DNA of 64,000 nt, taken from Saprospiraceae bacterium (GTDB lineage Bacteria; Bacteroidota; Bacteroidia; Chitinophagales; Saprospiraceae). Below are positions 26,133 through 36,724 of this stretch, in pieces. A program made the position numbers and the translations under genes. The stretch covers positions 1,302,001-1,366,000 of the forward strand of contig JADJTQ010000001.1 in assembly GCA_016711125.1 (NCBI GenBank). Reading direction: 5' to 3'. The first letter of the stretch is position 1. Each line of letters begins with the position of its first letter. The notes beneath the pieces were generated by a model. The model made no database searches, was not told the origin of the DNA, and saw only the letters and a program-made list of their open reading frames with translations.

Positions 26133-27934
26133 TTATTCCTTCGGGCGCACAGCGAGATCCTGGATACTGCTGATCGCACCTTTTGGAATATTTTTCAAGA
26201 GTACTGAATCCTCATCTTCCAGCAAGACCGGTTTCGGGCGGACCACCTCATAGTTCTCATACCCTTTTCGTTTGCACATAATTAGATAATCAAATTCATA
26301 ATTACCAGCCCCTCCGTTGAGTTCCTTCACTTTAAATCCCGCTGCCGTTTTCTCAATAACCGCTAAACCCTTTGACTCAGCTGACAAGGGCGTAATTGAG
26401 ACCGTCATCGAGTGTTCATCGGCAATCCAGGTGAAATGATCAGGACACGAAACGCTGGCTTCACCATTGACCAGTCTGGCAGTACCCCTATCGTAAGCTG
26501 CGGCTTCACCACCTACCGGAGCCGAAAAATGGGCATCATCGGTCGATCGACCTGGTGCCTGGGTCGTCATGATAAATTGATCGGCTCCAACCTGCGAAGA
26601 TCCGTCGTTCCGCGTCCAGACATAGGCACCTCTCTCACCATTTTGATCAAAAGTAATTAGGGCTCCTCCATTATTATCTCCGGAAAAAGTGCTCGCAGAG
26701 GTGTTCCTCATGCCATTAGCTCCAAAAGTCGTTGCGGTACCGGCTGATTCGCTATTGATCGACGAAGTAACTCCAAGGTTCTGTCCGTTAAAAAGGTATT
26801 GAACAGCTATATCGGGATCAGAGTTTGGTATATGACCGATGAGGGTAGTTAATCCAATGTCATTAGCAGTGGAAAAGTTCCACCAAAAGTGGCCTGACTT
26901 CGCGCATCATTAGTTTCTGGTTTTAGGGAACCCAGAGCAAATTTACCTTTGCAAAGAATTTCGGAACCCACCTTACCGGGGCTAATAAAATTCCTGGCCT
27001 GGGTCTCACCACCCAAATTCCAAAACTGATAACAGATTTCCCCAATTTGTGTTGTAATGTAGTCAATAACTCCATACTCCTTATAAAAGCCTCCTTCGCC
27101 TGGCTCGGTTCGGAACTGGACACTGCAGAAATCCGGACCGATTTTAACTTCCGCTAATGACTCGTTCAAGGTACTAAGTGCTATTCCGGTTCGCTCTGAA
27201 ATCCGCGTAAGTTTTTCAATGCTAATTAGATCCTTAAGAAATCCAACGCAGTTATCCATTTCATTTGTCCCGTTGGTGACTGAGTTTCCATTAGGCGTGA
27301 TATTTTGATTAGTGGTGCTTGTTTTGAGGGAAAAACCAGTTTCAGTGAACTCGACAAAATCCAATTGAGCCAGATTCCTGCCATTCCTGCCCTCCTGCTC
27401 CAGATCCAGTTGGTATCCTCCTTCTATTTTTTGTAAGGGGCTTTTAATAGTTTGCAGACTGATCCCTGAGCCACCGCTGATTTTAAGACTATCACCTTCC
27501 AGACTGATCGATTGCATTTCGTTTTCCGGATCAGCATCAGCGTCTTCTCCGTACAGTGCATAGGGAATGGCTCCTATTGCGCTGGATCCAATTTCAACCA
27601 GGTTTGGTGTGCCGGATAACTGAACCTCAAGTTTAACATGTAAATCAGGGATGCCAATGATATTGCCAAAATTACCTGACTGCAAAAGACCCGATCCTAC
27701 CATGGTATTGAGTAATCCAAGCTCATTGGTTGTCAGATCGTGACTTTCTTTGTAAAGGACGTTGCCACCGGACCCATTGGTCAGACTAACTATCAGTGTA
27801 ACTGCGGTCTCCGGCATAGGAGCACCTTCGGCATCTCTCAAGACCGCCTGATAATTAAATCCCGGAATTTGAGCAGACAATAAGCTGGTTATTGCAGTAA
27901 TTAGTAGAACGGAGTAGTATATTTTTGTCTTCAT
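26133..27934 (-). CDS. Secreted surface protein of the 'GFNYQAVLRD' type (one frameshift)
   Basis: The start MKTKIYYSVLLITAITSLLSA is a signal peptide, followed by IPGFNYQAVLRDAEG, a common start of Bacteroidota surface and tail-fibre-like proteins. The frame stops at 26849, but the next frame continues without stop as FSTANDIGLTTLIG down to NTSASTFSGDNNGG and to a stop at 26133. One extra T (the T-run read from 26873-26876) joins them into a protein of about 600 residues. The C-terminal part is unassigned. It shares the direction of the 28016-28498 gene, with an 81-bp gap, so both are probably cotranscribed and cosecreted. Function unknown; an adhesive or structural surface role is likely. 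Confidence 0.75.
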
Positions 27935-28015
27935 TTTGATGGAATTTTCTGATTTTTTGATGGAGCGAAATGAATCTATCCCTTCAGCCTTTGGGCTCAC
28001 CCGAAAAGCGCTTTG

Positions 28016-28498
28016 TCACTTTTTTACAATGAGTTCACTCCGGACTAACCGACCATCGGTTGAAAAGTAAATGCAATAGGTCCCTGCATTTAATTCTCCA
28101 ACTTCAAGAATCTGTTCGCCGACCAATGTTCCCTGACTAAATGTTCTACCGAAAATATCACTCAGATAATACTTGAGCTTATCCGGATAGGTAGTTTTTA
28201 GCATAAGGAGTCCGTTTGTCGGGCTGGGAAAGATCGATATTGGAAACGCAAAATCCGGATCGATAAAGCCGGTAATTATCCTGAGTTCGGGTTGGTGAAA
28301 TCCCTGCGTAAGAAGAAGTGATTCTGATCGCACGGGGTCTATCACAGGCTCACCTATAGTCCAGGTGATTTGTGATCCGCCAGGAAGCCTCTGATGATCA
28401 CCTGCGAGGGCAATTACAGATGGAGTGATGTTTTGGCTCAAAAGATTTGGATAGTAAAGTGGTGCCAGGGAAGCTAAAAATAGATAAAGTGGTTTCAT
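28016..28498 (-). CDS. Small secreted protein with T9SS type A sorting domain
   Basis: This 160-residue protein has a signal peptide (MKPLYLFLASLAPLYYPNLL) and a short mature domain of the type often found in phylum-level surface clusters (SVIALAGDHQRLPGGSQITW, TIGEPVID). The rest is a T9SS type A domain, from about residue 80 (FPISIFPSPTNGLLML) to the C-terminal strand (LVRSELIVKK). It lies just upstream of the 26133-27934 gene in one operon. No catalytic function is visible. Confidence 0.75.
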   Translation of the reverse strand: MKPLYLFLASLAPLYYPNLLSQNITPSVIALAGDHQRLPGGSQITWTIGEPVIDPVRSESLLLTQGFHQPELRIITGFIDPDFAFPISIFPSPTNGLLMLKTTYPDKLKYYLSDIFGRTFSQGTLVGEQILEVGELNAGTYCIYFSTDGRLVRSELIVKK

Positions 28499-28773
28499 TT
28501 GCCTGATATTTTGCGGTTAGATTTAATGCTCCTGCAAAGAAGTCCTGATCACTTCAAGGCGTCAGTTCGTCGCTTGGCTGTCATAATTTAATTATTTTTT
28601 AGGAAATAGTTTGAAGATTTTTCCGTCACCGGATATTTTTTTGTGTGAATAAGTGATTGTGTTGTCATTGTTTTCAAAGCCTGTTTATCAGATATGGCCT
28701 TCTCCGATTTTTCCGTAGATATAAAGAAGATGGTGTCTCACGGTAGTATCCTGTTTTTTCGCATTTTTACAGG

Positions 28774-29655
28774 ATGTTTTGGCAACAAACCACATTAAAC
28801 TGCAGGGGTACATTATTAGACTTAATCAATCCCATAGTAATGGGCATCATCAATGCCACCCCTGATTCCTTTTATACAGGCAGTCGTTCACAATTTGTCG
28901 AAGAATCTACGATAAAGGTTGCCCAAATGATTGAGGATGGGGCGGCCATCATCGATATTGGTGGCATGTCAACCCGTCCTGGAGCCCTAGCAATTTCGCC
29001 CAAAGAAGAGATTTTACGATTAAAACCTGTGATCGAAGCAATTCGAAAGACCTTTCCGAACCAAGTGATCTCAGTCGATACGATATGGGGTGAGGTTGCC
29101 CGCTGGGCTTTGGATGAAGGGGTACATATGATCAACGACATTTCTGGCTGGACGATAGATCCATCGCTTCTCGATGTGGTGAGCAGCTACCGGGTACCCT
29201 ATGTGCTGATGCATATGAAAGGCACCCCAACCACTATGCAACGGGAGGCTAATTATGATGATATCGTACTTGAAGTACTTGATTTCCTGATCGCCAAATT
29301 GGGCGTATTAGTGGAAAGGGACGTGATGGATGTGATTATTGACCCAGGTTTTGGCTTTGCGAAAAATGCGGAGCACAATTTTGAATTATTGCAAAATCTC
29401 CATGTTTTGAAGATACTTGACCGGCCGATAATGGCTGGCTTATCACGTAAATCTACGATCCAGAAAACACTCGGCGTTGATGCGGAGCATGCGCTCAATG
29501 GCACTACCGCTCTTCATATGGTGGCTCTCCAACAGGGAGCCCAAATATTAAGAGTGCATGATGTAAAGGAAGCTATGGAGTGTATTAAGTTGCATTCGCA
29601 GCTCAAGTTGTTTGACCGTAGCAATTGGAGTGTGAAAGACGATGATACCGAATAG
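28774..29655 (+). CDS. folP: Dihydropteroate synthase
   Basis: This 293-residue cytoplasmic enzyme joins p-aminobenzoate to the pterin pyrophosphate in folate synthesis and is the sulfonamide target. It is a TIM barrel with the two classic signatures: the pterin/PABA loop GIINATPDSFYTGSR near residue 24 and DIGGMSTRPGA near residue 62, followed by VSVDTIWGEVA-like and DPGFGFAKNAEHN metal and substrate segments. The closing GLSRKST is the pterin-binding KxS region. Length is normal. It stands alone, with a hairpin 12 bp after its stop codon. Confidence 0.94.
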   Translation: MFWQQTTLNCRGTLLDLINPIVMGIINATPDSFYTGSRSQFVEESTIKVAQMIEDGAAIIDIGGMSTRPGALAISPKEEILRLKPVIEAIRKTFPNQVISVDTIWGEVARWALDEGVHMINDISGWTIDPSLLDVVSSYRVPYVLMHMKGTPTTMQREANYDDIVLEVLDFLIAKLGVLVERDVMDVIIDPGFGFAKNAEHNFELLQNLHVLKILDRPIMAGLSRKSTIQKTLGVDAEHALNGTTALHMVALQQGAQILRVHDVKEAMECIKLHSQLKLFDRSNWSVKDDDTE

Positions 29656-29667
29656 GGGTGTGGTGTG

Positions 29668-29690
29668 TCCAAGGGATCATGACCCTTGGA
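29668..29690 (+). terminator. Hairpin after folP
   Basis: TCCAAGGG and CCCTTGGA form a perfect 8-bp stem with a 7-base loop, starting 12 bp after the folP stop. There is no U-tract after it, so it may be a terminator of the kind that does not need one, or a simple stem-loop. Confidence 0.45.
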
Positions 29691-29717
29691 GCAATAAATG
29701 CCATTGCCGTTGTGTCT

Positions 29718-29893
29718 CCCCCGGCCTCAACTTCTGGAGTAAATATGTAGTTGGCTGGGACGCCAAACCACGGCAATTGGAGAGGAGACGCCAGCCACGG
29801 CACTAGGGCATGGACGCGAACCAACGACGTTTCGTACGGACGCCAAGAGGCATGAGAAAGGGAAGCTAACTACGTACGGAGTAGGGCCGGGAA
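29718..29893. repeat. Tandem 27-bp repeats flanked by inverted arms
   Basis: Units beginning GGACGC or GAGACGCC start at 29758, 29785, 29812 and 29838 (spacing 27, 27 and 26 bp), with CCACGGCA shared by the first two. Outer segments CCCCCGGCC...GTAGTTGGCT (29718-29757) and AGCTAAC...GGCCGGG (29873-29891) are imperfectly inverted relative to each other. No gene is visible here. The rest of this 333-bp gap holds only the hairpin and a -7 element. Confidence 0.45.
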
Positions 29894-29963
29894 ACGTTGG
29901 ATTCATAGGGAATTCAACCGAAAGAAATTGTCAGTCGGTGCCCGGTCACTGCGTAACTTATTG

Positions 29964-29971
29964 TATTTTTG
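29964..29971 (+). promoter_or_regulatory. -7 element upstream of the TamB-like gene
   Basis: TATTTTTG followed by CA is identical to the elements before the M1 peptidase gene and, but for the last base, before the act operon. It lies 17 bp before the ATG at 29989. No -33 box at the right distance is seen. Confidence 0.45.
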
Positions 29972-29988
29972 CACGTTAGTACTCTGGA

Positions 29989-32900
29989 ATGAAAGAGGAT
30001 CAGGAAAATACACAGTTTAAAATTGTCTTAAAATGGATCGGCTATAGCATTTTAGTTTTCTTCCTTTTATTGTTTTTAGTTTCAATATTAATCCAGATAC
30101 CACTTGTACAAAATTGGATAGTCAAAGATGTTAGTAACAGAATGTCCCGTGATTTGGGGACAGAGGTAAAAGTCGGCCAAATCCGGTTGAATTTTTTTGA
30201 CGACCTATTAATCCGTGATTTATTGGTACGTGATCAGCAAGGTGACACCTTGTTGTACAGTAAGAAGGCCTATTTTGATATCGACCAGCCATTGCTGGGC
30301 TTACTACGTGGCACTCTTTCCCTTCAGTCTATTGACCTGGAGGAATCGGTCTGTAATCTAAAAACTTTTGAAGACGCGACTAACAACTATGATTTTTTAA
30401 TCAATTATTTCTCGGGTGATAGTACTGCTCAAATACAGGCTGATACCAATCGACACTTTAATTTAATTTTTGATCCTTTAGGATTGAGACTCAATCAAAT
30501 TGTTTTTCATAGCGAAAATTTCATCAAGGGTCAAAATGCAACTTTGATATTGCCTCATGGACTTGCAAGGGTTTACAAAATTTCACCCACGGATCCTCTC
30601 CAGTTAAACAATGTCACTCTTGAGCAACCACGGTTAATCTTAGAAAGATATCCAAAATCATCTTTGGTGGTTCAGGAGTCGGCCGGCACTCCGTCTACCT
30701 CGTCGGGCAAGCCAGATTCTTTGCAGAGCACACAGCCTGCTATCTCACTATTTATTGAAAATTTACAGATTAACCAGGGATCTCTGCAATTAATTAATCG
30801 AATAAGGTCAACCTCGAACACCTTACCGCATGTGATTAACTGGAGCGATGTTAAAGCAGAGGATATTGATTTGGAAATTCAGAATTTGATCTGGCAGCGT
30901 GAAGAAGGTTACTTTACTCTTGATCACCTGGATTTTGTAACACCGGAGGGTTTTGAGGTGAAAAATATTGAATCAGAAAACGTTGAAATTACGTCTCATT
31001 CGGTTGAGTTTTCTGAATTTATTTTTCAAACAACAAATAGCCTTTTGACGGATCAACTCAGTCTTAAGTTTTCCTCAATGGATGACTTTAGTCGATTTGA
31101 AGATAAGGTGCAAATTGACGCTAGATTTCGCGATAGCTATATTGCACTAAAAGATATCTTGTACTTTTCAGACCCCCTGAATTATAATGAGTTTTTTAGC
31201 CTGAATGGCGGTAAGCGGATCGATATCAGTGGAGATATTTCTGGCACTGTTAATAGCCTTAAAGGTAGAAATATTGATCTAACCCTGGCTGATCAGGGAT
31301 TTCTCCGGGGAGATTTCCTATTGCGAAATACGACAAGTAAGGGTGAGGAGTCATTGAGTTTGGATGTAGATAAAGCTGAAATCGAATTAAGTACGCTACG
31401 TCTGTTGATCCCTAATTTTAATCCACCTCCCACCTTTAATAAGTTAGGCTTGTTGCAATTTACCGGAAACTTCGAAGGCTTGTTTCATGATTTTGTGGCT
31501 TCGGGCGATTTGCAGACCGATCTAGGCAAATTGCAAATGGATATGAGGATGAATTGGGATGAAGGAGGATTTAACAAGGCATCGTATCAGGGTAAATTGC
31601 AGCTCATTGATTTTGATCTTGCCCGATGGATGGACTCTGATCTATATGGCATCACATCCTTTACGGCCGAAGTAAAAGATGGCTCAGGATTAAGTGCCAA
31701 TGAAGCTTCCGCGAATATGTATGCCAAATTAGAGGACTTCTACTTTAAGGGCTACAATTACCGGAATGCCATCTTACAAGGGCAACTGAATAAACGATTT
31801 TTCGAGGGGCAGTTTTATATTAGCGATCCCAATGTCACCTTTGACTTTAATGGACATATTGATTTTTCCGATACATTACCCAAATTTGATTTTGCAGCAA
31901 GCGTTGAGTATATCAACTTTCAGGCACTTAATTTTTCTGATAGAAAATTGGAAGGATCAGGTGATATCGATTTCGATTTCACTTATCATGATCTCTTTAA
32001 TCTGGATGGTTCGGTAAAGGCCTATGATCTTAGGATAGTTGATGATACCGTTGCGCATCGAATGGATAGCATCCGCATTATTTCGAAATTGAATGATGGA
32101 GTACATAAAAATCTGAGAGCGATCTCTGATATCTTTGATTTTCACTTAATTGGCAATTTTGATTTGCGGCATTTGCCTTCGACGATCAAATCCTTAGTTC
32201 AGAAAAAACATCCTCAATTGGCGTTAAAATTGCACTTGGACAGACTTGTGCCCGATAGTTTGTATGCAACGCATGACTTTCACTTTAATGGAGTACTTGA
32301 AGATTCGAAGGGCATCCAAAAATTATTTAATGCTTCACTGGCCGATTTTAAACATGTGGTGTTAAATGGTGCTTTTGAGAATGACAGCTTTTATAATTTT
32401 AATTATCGAATGGATCTGCACGCACCGTATTTTCAATTTGGTGAAAATCAGCTCCATGATATAGCGCTTGATCTTAGCGGAGAAAACGCCAGAAGCAAAT
32501 GGGATATGTACTCAAAGAAAGTGTACATTGGGCGCAAAGAACTTTATCCGGTATTATTCCACGGGACACTTACCAGTGATAGCCTTGATTTTTCTCTTTC
32601 AGCTGAGTCCTTTGCCAATATTTTTAGCAATATTGATCTGAAAGGACTACTTTATCTCAATGATAGTCTATTTCAGATTGACCTGGCCAATAGTTCCTTC
32701 CAGTTACTGGACGAACCTTGGCAAGTAGTGCCAAAAAATTATATCCAGTTAGGTGACCATTTTGTCAAAACTGAAAATATGGTCTTCCTCTCCAATGAAA
32801 GTTATATACGAGTGACGAGCCCAGGAGACAACAGTCTGAATCTTGAGGTCGAGAAAGTTGATATTTCATTTCTTGATCGTTTATTGAATAAAAAGGAATT

Positions 32901-34878
32901 GGCTTTTAAAGGTTATGCTTATTCTTTATTGAGAATCGACAATATTTTTGCAAAAAGCCCGGTATTACTAGATCTGTCGATCGATAGTTTTCAGGTCAAT
33001 GATGATCATTATGGTACTATGGAAGTGGTGGCAACGATGCCTGATCTGGATAGCGATGGCATGTTTGATTTGAAAATCTCAGATGGAAGGCAAGAATTTA
33101 CCGTTGGGGGGCCATTCTTTTATCCGATAAAAGGAACCAGTGAAAAATCATTGGCTTATGACTTTCAATGCCAGTTGAGAGACTATCCTTTAAAGATTGG
33201 TGAATACTTTATTGGTCAAGCTGTAAGTAATACCAAAGGTACCATTAATGGCAAGTTTCGCTTTTATGAGGAGGAAGACCGGCCGTCGATAGCTGGTGAA
33301 GTGTTTTTAAATGGAGCAACCAAGATTGATTATTTAGGTACGAGCTACCAGATGGTAAATCAAAGTGTGACACTAACTTCAAATCTGTTTGATCTAAGTG
33401 GTACGATTATCTCGGATGAACTCGGAAATAAGGCTGAGATTACCGGTGGTCTGGTACATAATCATTTTAAGAAATTTGGAATGGATGCCACCATCGCTTC
33501 GAGCTATTTCCAATTCTTGAAAACGACCCGAGAGGAGAATAATATCTATTATGGCACTGGAATCGGTGCAGGAACAGTGCAGTTTGGAGGCGATTTTCAA
33601 CGGGCAAATTTGCGTATCAGAGCAACTACTGGTGTTGGTAGTCGGCTATTTATACCGATTGAAGATGATTTTAGTACGGACGGTGATGCATTTATCACCT
33701 ATTTATTTGATCAGGATAGTTCAGTTGAACAATCGGGAAGAGTTAACCTGACCGGCATTAATCTGGACATGCAATTGAATGTGACACCTGCTGCCGAAAT
33801 GCAGATTATTTTTGATGAATTCTCCGGTGACATTATTCGGGGTACGGGCAATGGAAATTTGATCCTGACTAAGGAACGAGCTGGCAATCTACAGATGACA
33901 GGACGTTACGTGATCGATCAAGGACAATACCTTTATACATTACTTGATTTTATTAATAAGCCGTTTGTCATTGATCGAGGTGGGCTGATTACCTGGAGTG
34001 GAGACCCGTTAAATGCGGACCTCAATATTCAAGCCAGGTATACCGGATTAAAGGTCCCACCGCGTAATCTGATTGCCGAATATCTGGAAGGAAGGGTCAG
34101 TACTTCTGACGCTGAAATTGCTGACATTAGCACGCAGGTTGATTTATTGCTGCAATTGAGAGGTATCTTGAGTCAGCCTCAAATAGATTTTGATATTCGC
34201 TTTCCGGAGATTGATCCCGCCATTCGTAATTATACGGAGAGCAAGATGCGCATCTTAAAAGAGGATGTGAGCGAGTTAAATCGACAGGTTTACGGGCTTT
34301 TATTTTTTAATTCATTTTTACCTTCAACAATCAATCTGGATTTGACGGCAACCACCGTTAATACGCTCAGCGAATTTATTACCTCGCAATTGAGTAATTA
34401 TGTGGCTGCCTATATTACCCAGGGGGTTGAGGAAGTCGATTACATCTCTGGGGTAGATTTTTATTTTGATTACAATTATTATCGATCGGAAGACTTTCTT
34501 CAGGGGCAGCAGACCGGAGTAAAAACAGGCTCAGAATTTGCGTTGGCTCCCAATATCCGCTTTTTTGATGATCGCTTGGCATTTAGCCCGGGAGCATCGG
34601 TGATAGAAGGAAACGTCCTGCAGGAGGGGTCGGCATTTATTGGTACAGATGTCAAACTCGAGTTTTATGTCACCGATGATAAACGATTAAAATTGAGTTT
34701 ATTTTACAAACGATTTCCGTCACTGCAAGGTAGTCGAAACAAGCTGGGCCTGGGCTTTCGTTTTAGCAAATCCTATGATTCCATAGGTGATATATTTAGA
34801 AGAGAGAAACGGGAAAAAGCCGAAGAGATTGGGCCTGGAGTAGAAGTAGAGATATTGGATAGAGGAAAGGGCAATTAG
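29989..34878 (+). CDS. TamB-like translocation/assembly module protein (DUF490)
   Basis: This 1629-residue protein has an N-terminal membrane anchor (SILVFFLLLFLVSILIQIPL, about residues 17-36). A long periplasmic beta-rich body follows, with AsmA/TamB-type repeats such as LIRDLLVRDQQGDTLLYSKK. The conserved C-terminal DUF490 domain spans about residues 1250-1550, for example GNGNLILTKERAGNLQMTGR and GLITWSGDPLNADLNI. The family bridges inner and outer membranes and moves lipid or helps outer-membrane protein insertion. The size and anchor are typical of Bacteroidota homologues. No TamA/BamA-like partner gene lies next to it. Confidence 0.88.
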   Translation: MKEDQENTQFKIVLKWIGYSILVFFLLLFLVSILIQIPLVQNWIVKDVSNRMSRDLGTEVKVGQIRLNFFDDLLIRDLLVRDQQGDTLLYSKKAYFDIDQPLLGLLRGTLSLQSIDLEESVCNLKTFEDATNNYDFLINYFSGDSTAQIQADTNRHFNLIFDPLGLRLNQIVFHSENFIKGQNATLILPHGLARVYKISPTDPLQLNNVTLEQPRLILERYPKSSLVVQESAGTPSTSSGKPDSLQSTQPAISLFIENLQINQGSLQLINRIRSTSNTLPHVINWSDVKAEDIDLEIQNLIWQREEGYFTLDHLDFVTPEGFEVKNIESENVEITSHSVEFSEFIFQTTNSLLTDQLSLKFSSMDDFSRFEDKVQIDARFRDSYIALKDILYFSDPLNYNEFFSLNGGKRIDISGDISGTVNSLKGRNIDLTLADQGFLRGDFLLRNTTSKGEESLSLDVDKAEIELSTLRLLIPNFNPPPTFNKLGLLQFTGNFEGLFHDFVASGDLQTDLGKLQMDMRMNWDEGGFNKASYQGKLQLIDFDLARWMDSDLYGITSFTAEVKDGSGLSANEASANMYAKLEDFYFKGYNYRNAILQGQLNKRFFEGQFYISDPNVTFDFNGHIDFSDTLPKFDFAASVEYINFQALNFSDRKLEGSGDIDFDFTYHDLFNLDGSVKAYDLRIVDDTVAHRMDSIRIISKLNDGVHKNLRAISDIFDFHLIGNFDLRHLPSTIKSLVQKKHPQLALKLHLDRLVPDSLYATHDFHFNGVLEDSKGIQKLFNASLADFKHVVLNGAFENDSFYNFNYRMDLHAPYFQFGENQLHDIALDLSGENARSKWDMYSKKVYIGRKELYPVLFHGTLTSDSLDFSLSAESFANIFSNIDLKGLLYLNDSLFQIDLANSSFQLLDEPWQVVPKNYIQLGDHFVKTENMVFLSNESYIRVTSPGDNSLNLEVEKVDISFLDRLLNKKELAFKGYAYSLLRIDNIFAKSPVLLDLSIDSFQVNDDHYGTMEVVATMPDLDSDGMFDLKISDGRQEFTVGGPFFYPIKGTSEKSLAYDFQCQLRDYPLKIGEYFIGQAVSNTKGTINGKFRFYEEEDRPSIAGEVFLNGATKIDYLGTSYQMVNQSVTLTSNLFDLSGTIISDELGNKAEITGGLVHNHFKKFGMDATIASSYFQFLKTTREENNIYYGTGIGAGTVQFGGDFQRANLRIRATTGVGSRLFIPIEDDFSTDGDAFITYLFDQDSSVEQSGRVNLTGINLDMQLNVTPAAEMQIIFDEFSGDIIRGTGNGNLILTKERAGNLQMTGRYVIDQGQYLYTLLDFINKPFVIDRGGLITWSGDPLNADLNIQARYTGLKVPPRNLIAEYLEGRVSTSDAEIADISTQVDLLLQLRGILSQPQIDFDIRFPEIDPAIRNYTESKMRILKEDVSELNRQVYGLLFFNSFLPSTINLDLTATTVNTLSEFITSQLSNYVAAYITQGVEEVDYISGVDFYFDYNYYRSEDFLQGQQTGVKTGSEFALAPNIRFFDDRLAFSPGASVIEGNVLQEGSAFIGTDVKLEFYVTDDKRLKLSLFYKRFPSLQGSRNKLGLGFRFSKSYDSIGDIFRREKREKAEEIGPGVEVEILDRGKGN

Positions 34879-35020
34879 GGAATTTGGGAAGTTATATGTT
34901 ATGGGTTGAGTGGTAGCGCATTATGAAGAGGCGGGAGGGAATCCTTTAGAACATATGAAATACAAGGGCTACCCACTAGAAACGCCAAAAGATCTTTTTT
35001 TCTAATGAATCCAATGTGAA

Positions 35021-36582
35021 ATGAAAAATCTATCGTGCCAGATCACCATGGTCTTATTTGGAATTCTTTTGTTGTCAGACGCCTGTGTGCCTCCAACAAA
35101 CTGGGATCTTGCAAATGAAAATAAGGATGTCTTAAGAGTTTCCACAATTTTTACCGCACAGGATGTACGAGATAGATTATCGACAGAAACAGGACTGGAT
35201 AGCGCGATTGCATGGTGTAAGGAAGTTGGCATCACACGTGTGTTCATTGAGACTTTCAGGGGTTATACAGCAGAACGTCAAACATTGCTACATGCAAAAG
35301 AAACTTTTGAAGCTTCCGGGATTGAACCATCTGGATGTGTAACAACTGTCCATTTTGGCAAACCTTCATCCAATGGATCAATCGTTTCCTGCTATACCAG
35401 TGAAGAAACGAGAAAAGAACTTATCCGGGTTTTTGAATATACCGCTTCGATGTTTGATTTGATTATGATCGACGATTTTCTATTCACCCACTGTGAATGT
35501 GAAGAATGCGATGCAGCCCGAGAAGATCAAAGTTTCCCTGATTACCGATGTGATTTGATGAATATGATCAGTGAGGAATATATTTTAAAACCCGCAAGAA
35601 GGGTAAACCCAAAGGTCAAAATCATTAATAAATATCCTCTCTGGTATGATAATTTTCATCTTCGGGGATATGATGTATTAGGTGAAACTGAATCATATGA
35701 ATATATATGGGTGGGTACGGAAACTCGTGATAATGATTTCATCAATGACTCACCCGGGCTGAACGATCCCCAATATGGTGCGTATTTCATTATGCGTTGG
35801 CTGGCAGATATTGGTGGGGAAAAAACGGGAGGTGGATGGTTCGATGCCCTGGGAACTACACCGAAGACCTACCTTGAACAGGCACGCCAGACAGTGCTTG
35901 CTGGCGCCAATGAGATGATGTTATTTTCATATGGTGGGTTGATCGGGGAAAACAATGAATATGGAAACAGAAAAGGTACCGGCATCGCTGATATAGAAGC
36001 ACTGAAGGTTGAATTACCTGGATTATTTGAACTGGCAAAATTAATTAACGATAAACCCATAAAAGGAATTCATGCAGTTAAACCAGCGAATAGTCGGCCT
36101 GTTTTTGGTTATGATGATTCAGCAAGTTATAGTGGTGTGGGAACTGAGTCTTATGTTTACAATTTTGTAGGAATGCTCGGAATTCCACTTATACCTAAGG
36201 AAAAGATTGACCTGAATGCGGAGGCTGCATTTTTCCCGATACATATCCTTAAAGATCCGGATTTCAAGAATAAGTTCGATACATTCAGCTCAGACTGAGC
36301 CGGGAAGAGCTTAAACCCCTTAGGGACAAAATACTGCAACCATTTGGATTGAGATTTGATGCTCCTTCAATGGTGTCCCTCTATCTTATGGATGATGATG
36401 TGATTGTCATTGAAAACTTCAAAGATGAACCGGTTGCTGTATCTCTGGAAACAGATTTTTCCATGCAGCCTAAAGTTGTACTGGTATTACCCAAGACTGA
36501 ATCTGTCCAAAGTACATTTACTGAAAATAGACTTGAATTCAAGGAGATCCCACCGCGTACGCTGGTTACCATTAGTTATTAG
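35021..36582 (+). CDS. Putative glycoside-hydrolase-like TIM-barrel lipoprotein (frameshifted)
   Basis: This is a protein of about 520 residues. The N-terminus is a lipoprotein-like signal ending LLLSDAC. The body has TIM-barrel-like segments: TRVFIETFRGYTAE, FDLIMIDDFLFTHCECEECD with a cysteine cluster (CECEEC), and KVKIINKYPLWYDNF. It ends its first frame at 36298; the next frame continues as LSREELKPLRDKILQPFGL to a stop at 36582, with a beta-rich tail typical of glycosidase C-terminal domains. One missing base between about 36280 and 36298 would join them. A carbohydrate-active role is an inference from fold-like features; I cannot name a GH family. Confidence 0.6.
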
Positions 36583-36724
36583 GCAATGATTCAACATTGG
36601 ATAGTAAATTGGATAATACACAACCTGATCTCCTGTATGAAACCTTGATCTTTCCTTTGGAACCTTATTTTTATGGGCTTAACTTAATTAATGACTCGGC
36701 TTTTTCCGGCATCCGACTCCCATC

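Noticed and set aside
29718..29893. Integron attC-like structure
   Set aside because: A GTTGGAT-like core can be found nearby, but no matching RYYYAAC partner and no cassette order exist.
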